From Pelecanus crispus (lineage: Eukaryota > Chordata > Aves > Pelecaniformes > Pelecanidae), in contig NC_134675.1 of assembly GCF_030463565.1 (NCBI RefSeq), forward strand, positions 20,667,862-20,731,861: a DNA stretch of 64,000 bases. The letters run 5' to 3'. The notes beneath the pieces were generated by a model. The model saw only the letters and a program-made list of their open reading frames with translations. It had not been told where the DNA came from and ran no database searches. Numbering within the stretch: position 1 is the first letter of the stretch; each line of letters begins with the position of its first letter. Positions 15,746-28,570 of this stretch are shown here, piece after piece. Both the position numbers and the translations under genes were made by a program.

Positions 15746-16315
15746 TGTCCTGGTTTCGGCTGGGATAGAGTTAATTTTCTTCCTAGTAGCAGTCATAGTG
15801 CTGTGTTTTGGATTTAGTAGGAGAAGAATGTTGATAACACGCTGATGTTTTTAGTTGTTGCTGAGTACTGCTTATGCTAGTCAAGGACTTTTCAGCTTCC
15901 CAGGCTCTGCCAGGGGCACAAGAAACTGGGAGGGGGCACAGCCAGGATAGCTGATCCAAACTGACCAAAGGGCTATTCCATACCATATGACGTCATGCTC
16001 AGTATATAAACTGTGGGGGGTTGGCCGGGGAGCAGCGATCGCTGCTCGGGAACTGTCTGGGTATCGGTTGGCGGGTGGTGAGCAATTGCATTGTTCATCA
16101 CTTGCTTTGTATATCATTATTATTATTATCATTATTATACTGTTACTATTAGCATTACTACTTTACTTTATTTCAGCTATTAAACTGTTCTTATCTCAAC
16201 CCAGGAGTGTTTCTCACTCTTACTCCTCCGATTCTCTCCCCCATCCCATCGGGGTAGGGGGAGTGAGCGAGCGGCTGCGTGGTGCTGAGTTGCTGGCTGG
16301 GGCTAAACCACGACA
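15746..16315 (+). mobile_element. Solo LTR type 1, TSD GATGT
   Basis: A 570-bp LTR from TGTCCTGGTTTCGGCTGGGA to CTAAACCACGACA with perfect GATGT duplications (15,741-15,745; 16,316-16,320). It is the same family as the LTRs of elements A, B and C and as the solo copies at 39.5 and 43.0 kb. It keeps TGACGTCA about 12 bases before a tatataa box (15,987-16,010), an 18-nt perfect palindrome at 16,030-16,047, and ATTAAA near 16,180. It lies antisense in KCNN2 intron 2. Confidence 0.95.
15987..16047 (+). promoter_or_regulatory. LTR promoter: CRE-like site, TATA box, palindrome
   Basis: Within the solo LTR: a CRE/ATF palindrome TGACGTCA, then tatataa, then the 18-nt palindrome GAGCAGCGATCGCTGCTC at 16,030-16,047. 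The spacing fits a cAMP-responsive core promoter with the palindrome at the start of the transcript. The same order is seen in the LTRs at 30.7, 33.9 and 39.5 kb, partly mutated in those at 43.0 and 59.6 kb. Confidence 0.65.
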
Positions 16316-16320
16316 GATGT

Positions 16321-19300
16321 GTAACTGAGGCTCAGACTACTTATGGTCTTTGTGTACCATATTTTCCAATGTGCAGCATCAAAAACTGCACATTAAAATA
16401 CACCTGAATAATATACATCATAGTTACTATGACAGGGCACACGCAGAGAGGAACATAGCCACAACTATTTCAATAAACATATATGTGTTACTCAACACAC
16501 TTATCAGGTTTGTCCATGTCTTTTTTAACCTCTGTCCCTCAGATCATCATAAAAACACCAGCCCAAATACTCTATGACATAATAAAGAAAGGACACGATC
16601 ACATAAACTAACATAAGGTTAAATTCTGCCTCCCCATATTTTCCTTCTGTTCTAAGTCAGATACTGACAGTATTCTTTTTTGCTTTCTCTCTCCAAAGAT
16701 ATTTTGAGGCATTGCTCAATATTTTTAAATGCTACAGGCCAGACTTTCAGCTCTATCATTTGTCTCAAACAACTGTGAAATGGCCTAATCCCTGACAGCC
16801 TGTGGTGCCAAGGAACCATTACAACACTCAGCAATTGCTGGGACATATGGAATTTCTTTTCATGTAGTTCTCCCTGTGTGTATGTGCTTCAGGGACCCAA
16901 AGAGGGTGAGATGCTCCTAAAACTGCCATTCTTTCTTCCCAATAACCTTCTATGCAGGTGACAGCGTCAAGAAGTGAAATCCAAGGACTCCAAGGAAAAA
17001 AAAAAAGGATGTTCCTAGATATCCAGATTTCTTCCCCAGTGCTACAGAGAAGAAGAAACTCCCGAGAAAAGCATTATTTAAAAGATATTTCATGAGGCAA
17101 TCTCCTACTTAAATTTAGTTTGGACTCTTGATGGAACAATCACACTTGAGCTTCCTCAGATTTTTAAACAATGGTGAGATATTTACTTACATGAATTTTT
17201 ATGAGCCTTTGAACCAAATCAGAGGTCCAGAAATAGAAGCCCACCACTCAGGGTTACCATATTCACTTGAGATACTCAGTAGACCCATCAGTGACTGACT
17301 GAATTAAAGTTACTGAATAAGGAGTTCTTTCAAAGTCAGTGTCCACTAAAGGTATTTCTTCATTTAAATAATATTCTTCATTTAACACTTATTCTATTAC
17401 ATAATATATTCAGACCCCACTCCCTCCAGCAGGGTAAAACACAATGAGAATAAGCTCCTTAAGTTACAACATTTAGAAAACTTCCATCCAGCACCAACAG
17501 TTCCCAAAAGCTCCTGTGACTGGGGTTGACAGTCAAAAATGTTCTCCAAGCAGATGCAGAAGGAACATGACTTAGTAAAGCTCTGAATATAGCATAAGTG
17601 GAGGAAGATTAATACAGAAAGAACAGTTTAGGTAGGAGTCCCGTTCCGTTCCTTTGCACAAACACGCAAAACGGGAAAATGGGACAAGTGCACTAAAGAA
17701 GTATTTTTATTGTTTTATACTATGTATTGTTCTGTTATTTAAAAAGTAAAGAATAAAAAAGAAAAGGAAATGTATGTTATTACATAACAGATATGTTTAC
17801 TAGTAAGTAGACTGTGTGACCCAGAGCAATCCAGAGTAGCTGCTCCATACAATTGATAGAGATGGAATGAAAAACATACATAGTTTTAAAACTATACTGT
17901 TGTTCCCAGGAATCTAAGGACAAAGCAGGTTATTTTCCTGTAGCAAATCTTTACAAAACATTCCACCAGCTAAGCTAACTTAAATACAACTTGTTTAGAA
18001 CCCGACTTCCATCTGCTGACACTCCACACTACCCCCTACTTCTACTGGCCTGTTCTGGCTCACTCCCACTGCTGAGAGTGCAGCTGGACGTTAGCTATGC
18101 CAGCTTTATTACACCTGAAAGGGAAAGTGGCAAAGAAATATTGAATGGATTGCTTAGGTTCCCTTTGCACTTTCACAAATGCGAACAACAAATGACCACA
18201 TTGAAAAAATTAGTATACTAATACAATTTTTCCAAAACAAAAACATCTCTTTAAAAACCTTTTCTGGTCTTGTAGGTGGTCTGCTATAACTAGTGCACTA
18301 ATCTTAGCAGTACTGGGATAGAAACATTAGTCAGATTCCAGAGTTAGGAATTAATTTAGTTTTGCACTGAAACAGCAATTCCAAGACTATGTATGAAGAA
18401 CATAGCACATCATCCCACAAAATATCAGTACTTTTACACAGAACTAATTTTAGAATGCATCTTGTAAGAAACCTAGTGCTCTCTGTCATATCTTTCCCCA
18501 TTTCAAGTATCTTGGAAATAAAGTAACTCTAATTCTACAATATTCTTGTGGAAGCAAAATTCACTGAGGAGAACTATCTACATTTCAGTATTTTTATGTT
18601 GTTAATTTTAAATGATCATTTTACAGTTCTTGATTTAGGATTTGTTTTTCTTCATTCATCACAAAAATTAATTTGTTCTACAGATCATTGCATGAAGAAC
18701 TGCCATCTCCCAACACGGCTGCCATCAGCCGCTGTTCCCAATGTGAGAGAAGCCTTACTCTCTTCAGGGACGATCAGCTTCATTACTACTGGGAAAACTA
18801 GAACCAGTTAAAAAAGGATATATTCACTGAAGAAATTGGCAATATTTTTGCAAGGCAATAGGGGAAACAGAAGTTAAAGGAAGAAATACTGAATCTGAAG
18901 CTAGATTAAATGAGCTAATTTGTTCATTCTGCCAAAGGAGTACACCTGTGACTCTAGACTTAAGAATGTATTTTTAAGGAAAGATAAACCTGATGTCCTG
19001 ATAAACTTCTAACAGCCTCACTAAAAAATGCTCAGAACACGGGTGCATTTGAATGGACAATGCTAGGTATTGTCAGGCCAATCATTCAGTGGCCTGACCA
19101 TTAGATACAACCTCCTCCTATGTCCTAAGGGAATCTGTTGGAAACAAGCATCTTCTACATTTAATTTCAATGCAAAAGGCCTCAGATCCTTTCAGTCACT
19201 GTTCATTAGATGCTTGACCAATGTTAAAGGATTTTCTATCCTGCCTTCTGTGTCTTACGCATTACAGTGCTGCTCTTCAGAGACAGTGGGCACCTGTAAC

Positions 19301-22000
19301 TTTTCCTGGGTCAACATGTTCTGCAGATATAATCTATTAAAAAATGTACTGAATGTAACTAAACCTAAATATTTATCAAATAAATACTCCTAAAGTGATA
19401 ATTTAACAGATATTATGTCTCTAGATTTCTTATAATCAACATGCTTTTCTGTTGTATGGAATGTGTATTAAGCTTCACTGGTACAAGGTAATTTTCAAGC
19501 CTATACATGAAGCTACTGTATCCTGGACCAAAACTAGCACATGATGAGATTTGTTGTCTCCTGATCCAAGGCCTATTAAAATAAACAAAAAACTTTCAGT
19601 AATTTTCAACAGGTTTTAGATCAGAATAAAATTATCACTCGAAGTTTATTTATTGATTTTCACCTGTTATTCAACAGACTTGCTTTCTGTGCTCTTAATC
19701 TTCATTTGTTTTTGCAGCAGCAGTCTTTGATGATGATTCAGTGTACTTAAGCAAAGGCAAGCTAGACTTTTGTTTCTTTTGGCATGGAGTCAACAGAAGA
19801 AGACAGACTGAGATAAACATGTACCACCACCACAGTGAAGGCAAAAGGATTACACAAATATAAAAAATTTTGCCTGCAGAATACCCATTAGTGCTTGTGA
19901 TGGGAAACTGTAAGGGAGTTTAACTTCATATTTCTTAGGGAATGCGGGATTTTTTTCTGAAGAACTTTCCAATAAGATAATTAAAGCCCCATAAGCAGTG
20001 TTTACTAGAATCATGCATTGTGGAATTTATTTGCACAATAAATAAGTCAAGAAATGTATTTATTAACATCCACTTATGTTTCCTAGTACTGCCTGTTCCA
20101 TTTCTTCAAGTTTTCAGGAGACAGGGAAAAGGAGAAAAGACTCTTGAGTCTTCAGCAAGATATCTGGGCTCACATGTGTGATAATTTTCCATAATGTTAA
20201 TGAAGACTGAAAATGTTTCATTCATCAGTATCACATGATTTTCCCACCACTTCAGAACAATCTAGGGACTGAGGGTGCTTTCTCCCTGGAGACCTGGAAA
20301 GTGATGGACTGAATTCTAAAAATGAACTCTGCTGTGACAACAATGACTTAATCTTAACTTTGAAGTTTGCATGACTTTCCATAGGAGTTCTACTTGAGCA
20401 TGAACTGACAGTCCAATTTATAAGTGTTTAGAAATCTCACTTCACATACAAAAAAAATGAAGATGTCTATTCATTTCTGCCAAATATCAACAATTTTCAT
20501 TTTTCTGTATGAGTGAGAGCATCTGCATCAAAGGAAGAGGGAGAGGAAGTTCAGATTCAGTCCAGAAGAACACAGGTTACCATTATTCAAGAAAGGCAAT
20601 AGAAGGGCAATGTTTATTTACAGAAGGGATACCCTAAGTAGTCCAGCACCAAAGCAAAAGTATCCCAGTGGACATAGTCCTCCTACCCTGTGACAGCCAT
20701 CTTTCAAGAAATACCAGGCTGTGACAGAATACCCAAGAAAGGGGGTTAAAGACATCTTATTAGCAACCTTAGAGAATTTTGGTTTTAATCCTTTGTTTTG
20801 AGTAATATAAGGAAGTGCCAGTAAAACTGCAGGAACTGTACATTTAAAAAGCATTTCTATCTCCAGCAGTACAAGAGAGAGACAGAGAGGTCTACTTTCT
20901 CAGTAAAAGTAGAAAAAAAATGCAGCTTTACCATGTGAACTGTTATCAAAAAGTTTCTCAACTTCCACCTGGTTATTAATCTAACAGCAAATTGCATTAG
21001 GGAAATGTGGAATGGAACAATGAGTTGTCTAGAAACAACAATTTTAATCATGTTGTATGCTGCTATTTTAATTATGTAAAATATCATGAAGTAACAAACT
21101 GTTTATGCATGAAGTGGGCAATTTGTACATTGTAAATTATTATGATAATCGGATGATACTATCTTCTTAGCTCTTCCCTCCTCCACCTCTTTGAAAGTGT
21201 ATTTCCCAACTGGAACAGTAGTCAGAGAAATACCTGTTCTAGGCTGGGATAACGATGAGTTACATTTTTCCTACCAGTCTTCCAAACTGAACCAACAACC
21301 ACACAAGCTTAGAGAGCGAGTAATGAATATTTCATAATCTCCCAAGTGTGATGTTTTTAACAACATTACAAGCATGACAACAATGAACCAAAAGGAGAAT
21401 ACGCAGATTTGGGGTTATCACCATACTTGGCTCCAACATCATTACTGTTGTTCATCTGGCTTTTTTTCCTGGGAGAGGGAGGGAGGTGAAGGTGAAGGTT
21501 TGTGGTTTTATCCTCTTTTCTGGAAATGATAATGTAGGCTAAGAATTATCATTTAAAACTACCTAGTTTAATTTGATTGTTATTATAGTCTTAACATTAA
21601 GTCACATTTAATAAATATAATAGCTCCTGAATAACAGGACAACTAATACACTAACTAATAATACATAATAACACTAATAACAACACTAATTGTACTTATA
21701 CTTATTATTATACTAATAATAACACTAATTGCTAATAATACAGAATAACTAATACACTGCAATCACTGAAAACCTATTTGAAGAAAGCATTTTAACATTT
21801 CCAATATTTCACAAAACTGCACAGCGGCCAAACAGTTATTTTTGTCTAAATACTGCAGCTATGCCATTCTGGAGACTTTGGTCTGTCAAATGCAGAGCTG
21901 TTTCATAGAATATAAAAATGAATCTGTTTTGCTAATAGGTTTAGAATGCAGGGCTAAAATTATGCCCAAAATTATGCATGTGCTGTCAGGCAGCAGGAGA
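16321..22000 (-). other. KCNN2: KCNN2 intron 2, central part
   Basis: AT-rich sequence with no exon or mobile element that I can identify. A run of aataac/taatac-like units at about 21,640-21,760 is a degenerate AT-rich simple repeat. Confidence 0.6.
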
Positions 22001-22006
22001 ACTCAC

Positions 22007-22160
22007 CTGGCTGTGCTGCGGGAGGGAAGCTGGGGAGGCCGGCAGCCTCCCTCCCCGCAGCACAGGTTGCTCTGAGCCAGGCCCAGCCCAGCCAAGGGCG
22101 CCCCGGATAATGTGCAACGTGCAGAGCTGTCTGCGGTGCTGAAAAGGAGGCGGAGGACAC
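22007..22160 (-). promoter_or_regulatory. Candidate alternative KCNN2 first exon and promoter
   Basis: A GC-rich island of about 170 bases in otherwise AT-rich intron 2. On the minus strand it ends at CACAGCCAG followed by a consensus donor GTGAGT (22,006-22,001). A tatatga box sits near 22,180-22,187, upstream of the island. The proposed exon has no ATG, so a transcript spliced to exon 3 would start translation at an exon-3 methionine and lack the N-terminus and S1-S2. Related SK genes are known to use alternative first exons; that this locus does so is inference. The exact 5' end is not determined. Confidence 0.4.
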
Positions 22161-25360
<3,200 letters not shown>

Positions 25361-25856
25361 TTACGGTGTCGGGGCCGGGGGGTGCCTCACTGCGGGGCCG
25401 AGGGAGGGGGACACCTCGCCTCACGGTTGCGGAACCGCGGGGGGAGCATCTTGTCTCAGGGCGGAGGACCAGTGGGCCCCACAAGGCGGTGCCGGGGGGT
25501 CAGGGCACTTCTCCTCAGGGCGAGGGCCGCCTCACGGCAGGGCCGGGCGAGGGCCAAAGAGTCCTGCCGCGCTGGACTCTAAGAGAAACGAAGTGACGTC
25601 GGGGCCGGGCGGCAGCCGCCTCTCCGCGAGGACGGCGGCGCGGGGCGGCTAGACCGCACGGATTTGAACGGCTGACAGGAGAGTGCAGCTGGCTGCGGAG
25701 CCGCCTTCCCGCGAGCCGGCCTCGCCCGCAGGCCGGGGTGGACACGGAGCCCGCGGCAGGGGCACGGGACGGGGACGCGGCAGGGGGACGGGGCATGTTG
25801 GCTGCGCCAACGACGCCGAGAGCGAGAGGAAGGCGGTCCAACAGCGTGGCAGGTAC

Positions 25857-26607
25857 CTTCGTGTAGGCGCCCCAGGACAGCTCTGTCTCGATCACCATGA
25901 CTACGATGCCGAACATGCCGAAGATGAGCGCGTAGTCGCTGAGGCGCTTGCGCTTCTCGAAGAGCGCCCGGCGGTGCCCCAGCTTGTAGCCGATGTTCTG
26001 GTTCTTCTTCTTGCTGGACTTGCCCCCGCCGTTGTTCGTGCCGCCGGAGCCGTAGAGCGCCAGGTTGTTGGAGTTGTTGTGCTCGGGCTTGGAGACCACG
26101 ATCTCCGGGGCAGCGGCTATGGGGCTGGCGAGCGGCGGCTGGAGCGGCTGAGACTCGGAGTCAAGCTCGTGCAGGTTCCTGCGGGATGAGCTCAGGTTGC
26201 TGAGCGGCCGCATGATGCCGCCGTTGTACCTGCAGCTGCTCATGGCTATTTCGGCGAAGGGATTGCTCTCCCGACGCTGCTGGTAGTGGTGATGGTGGGT
26301 GCTGCCGCTGCTGACACTGCTGCTGGGACTGGCTGCCTGCTGCTGCTGCAGGCTATGGCACTGGTGGTACTGGGGGTACTGGTGGGGCTGCCTGGACGAG
26401 CCGGCATGGCTGGAGGGGGTGAGATCGCTGACGTTCAACTGGCTGCCCTGCCGGGAGGAGGCGGAAATGGAGAGCGGCGAGGAGTGAGTCCTGAAGGCAC
26501 CCGAGAGGGGCGAAGAAGTGCGGAGCAGCGAGGGCAGATTATCCCCCGCTGCTACCGCAGCGGCCCCATAGTAGGTGCAGTTGTTGCACTGGAGGCATGG
26601 GCTCTGC

Positions 26608-26639
<32 letters not shown>

Positions 26640-26697
26640 TTGTTGCTGCTGTGGCTGCTGCTGTGGCTGCTGGAGAAGACTCTGCTTGTCCTGGCCG

Positions 26698-26735
<38 letters not shown>

Positions 26736-26774
26736 GGAGCAGAAGCCCGGCTGGAACTGCAATGGTGTTTCCAT
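25857..26774 (-). CDS. KCNN2: KCNN2 exon 1 (SK2 N-terminus and S1, long form)
   Basis: A 306-codon first coding segment from [14 protein letters not shown] to ELSWGAYTK, ending at a GTACCT donor in phase 0. The short-form start, [16 protein letters not shown], is in frame at 26,243 (129 codons of exon), and another in-frame ATG (MGPSWRQQ) lies at 26,885. I chose 26,774 because the residues after it read like the SK2 long-form N-terminus; this start is less certain than the exon itself. Features: an uninterrupted run of 11 Gln (CAG) at 26,700-26,732, a longer Gln tract with CAA and Pro interruptions at 26,609-26,671, a His run, the conserved [15 protein letters not shown] block, and helix S1 ([18 protein letters not shown]). 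The long N-terminus of SK2 affects trafficking and anchoring. No disruption is seen. Confidence 0.9.
26609..26732 (-). repeat. KCNN2: CAG/CAA polyglutamine tracts in KCNN2 exon 1
   Basis: Two glutamine-coding arrays on the minus strand. The distal one, 26,700-26,732, is 11 pure CAG codons and so is likely to vary in length. The second, 26,609-26,671, mixes CAG and CAA and includes two Pro codons, which stabilise it. Confidence 0.9.
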
Positions 26775-27681
26775 GTCAGAGGCGTTAAAGCCGCAGGAGG
26801 ACCAGGTGGTGGTGGTGGTGGTGCACCCTGCGCAATGCGTTATGGTCGGCAGGGGAGAGTCCTGCTGCCGCCACGAAGGGCCCATCCCGGCTTCCGTAGA
26901 ATCCAGCCGCTGCGTCCGATTGGTCGGGCGGACCAAAACAAGGAGCGTCTCGTCGGGGGAGGCCGGCTGCGGCGTGAGGCGGAGGAGAGATCCCCCATCC
27001 GCCCTGCCCCCTCCCGCGCGGGGATCCCGTCTCCCACCACTCCCGCAGGTAAGGGTTACCCTCGCCCCCCGCCCTGCCGCCGGGGTGCCCCACGCCACAG
27101 AAACCCGGGGGGTCCCGAGGTGGGCGGGGAGAGCGCTCGCTGAGCTCGCTTCCGGGATCGCCCTCTGCGAGGAAAGGGCCACCGCGGCGGGGCTTCCCGG
27201 CCCCGACGCCGCCGCACACATCTGCGCCATCTCCAGAACACGGGCACTGCGCTGCGCTCCGGAGCTGTCCAGAGACGCCCCGCCGCTTCCCGGAGACGTG
27301 CAAAACAGCAGCGCCCTCGCTCCGAGGCCCTCGCCGCGGCCCCGGGGAGGAGGTGGCTCTCGGGGCCTGGCGCGGCTGACGCACAGCACAGAGAGGAGCT
27401 GGGCCGGGCTGCGGCCTCAGGCCGTGCCCACAGGCCATCAGAGACGTCACAGGAGATCTCTCCTCTCCTGAAACTCGGGAGAGCCCAGGGCCCGCTGCCT
27501 TTCAGGGCCCGCTGCCTTTCAGGGCCCGCAGGGCCCGGGGTGACAGCGAGAGCTAACCGCTCGGGGGCCATCCTTTGGCATTTGGTTACATATAGTAATT
27601 TCCGATATTTTTCAGACCTATAATAAAGGGGAGGATTTCTTTTGGCCACTCTTTTTCTGAACAAAAAAAGGAAGAAACTAG

Positions 27682-27881
27682 NNNNNNNNNNNNNNNNNNN
27701 NNNNNNNNNNNNNNNNNNNNNNNNNNNNNNNNNNNNNNNNNNNNNNNNNNNNNNNNNNNNNNNNNNNNNNNNNNNNNNNNNNNNNNNNNNNNNNNNNNNN
27801 NNNNNNNNNNNNNNNNNNNNNNNNNNNNNNNNNNNNNNNNNNNNNNNNNNNNNNNNNNNNNNNNNNNNNNNNNNNNNNNNN
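27682..27881. other. Assembly gap (200 N)
   Basis: Exactly 200 N, a usual placeholder size, so the true length is unknown. The left side is KCNN2 upstream sequence and the right side is ERV pol cut in mid-RT. The remaining pol and 3' LTR of element A are probably missing here. Confidence 0.95.
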
Positions 27882-28570
27882 TCTGGCACGGCAGCACTCA
27901 GCGGCGGTGTAACTTCGTTCAGGCCACGATAGTCCACTGTTAGTCTCCACTCCCCATTAGACTTTCGCACTGGCCATATGGGACTGTTAAAGGGTGAGCG
28001 AGTCTTGCTGATCACTCCCTGGATCTCCAATCGACGAATCAGGTTATGGATGGGAATCAGGGAGTCTCGGTTGGTGCGATATTGCCGCCTGTGCACAGTT
28101 GTGGTAGCAATCGGCACCTGTTGTTCCTCAACCTTCAGCAACCCTACAATTGAAGGGTCCTCTGAGAGACCGGGCAAGGTGGACAACTGTTTAATTTCCT
28201 CTGTCTCCAAAGCAGCTATACCAAAAGCCCACCGGTACCCTTTTGGGTCCTTGAAATACCCTCTCCTGAGGTAGTCTATGCCAAGGATGCACGGAGCATC
28301 TGGGCCAGTCACAATGGGGTGCTTTTGCCACTCATTCCCAGTTAGGCTCACTTCAGCTTCCAGTACAGTTAGCTGTTGGGATCCCCCTGTCACTCCAGAA
28401 ATACAAATGGGTTCTGCCCCTCTATAGTTTGATGGCATTAGCGTGCACTGTGCACCAGTGTCCACTAGAGCCTTATACTCCTGTGGGTCTGACGTTCCAG
28501 GCCATCGAATCCACACAGTCCAGTAAACCCGCTTGTCCCTTTCCTCCACCTGGCTGGAGGCAGGGCCCCT
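27882..28570 (-). pseudogene. pro-pol start of ERV element A, cut by gap
   Basis: Minus-strand frame directly after, and in frame with, the gag amber stop at 28,571-28,573. It holds an aspartic protease with the DTGA active site (ALVDTGAQ), then an RT N-terminus with SPFNSPIWPV and TVDYRGLNEVTPP, and ends at the assembly gap. In the virus family the protease matures the polyproteins and RT copies the RNA. There is no ATG start, so expression would need stop readthrough. The sequence is near-identical to element C at 62.9-63.6 kb. It is marked as a pseudogene because it is incomplete in this assembly; the visible part has no internal stop. Confidence 0.85.

Noticed and set aside
26575..27471. 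Plus-strand frames with poly-Cys, poly-Leu or poly-Ala
   Set aside because: Antisense readings of the CAG/CAA polyglutamine arrays of KCNN2 exon 1 and its CpG island.
27056..28549. A 497-codon minus-strand frame
   Set aside because: It joins ERV pol to KCNN2 upstream sequence through 200 N; the fusion is an artefact of the gap.
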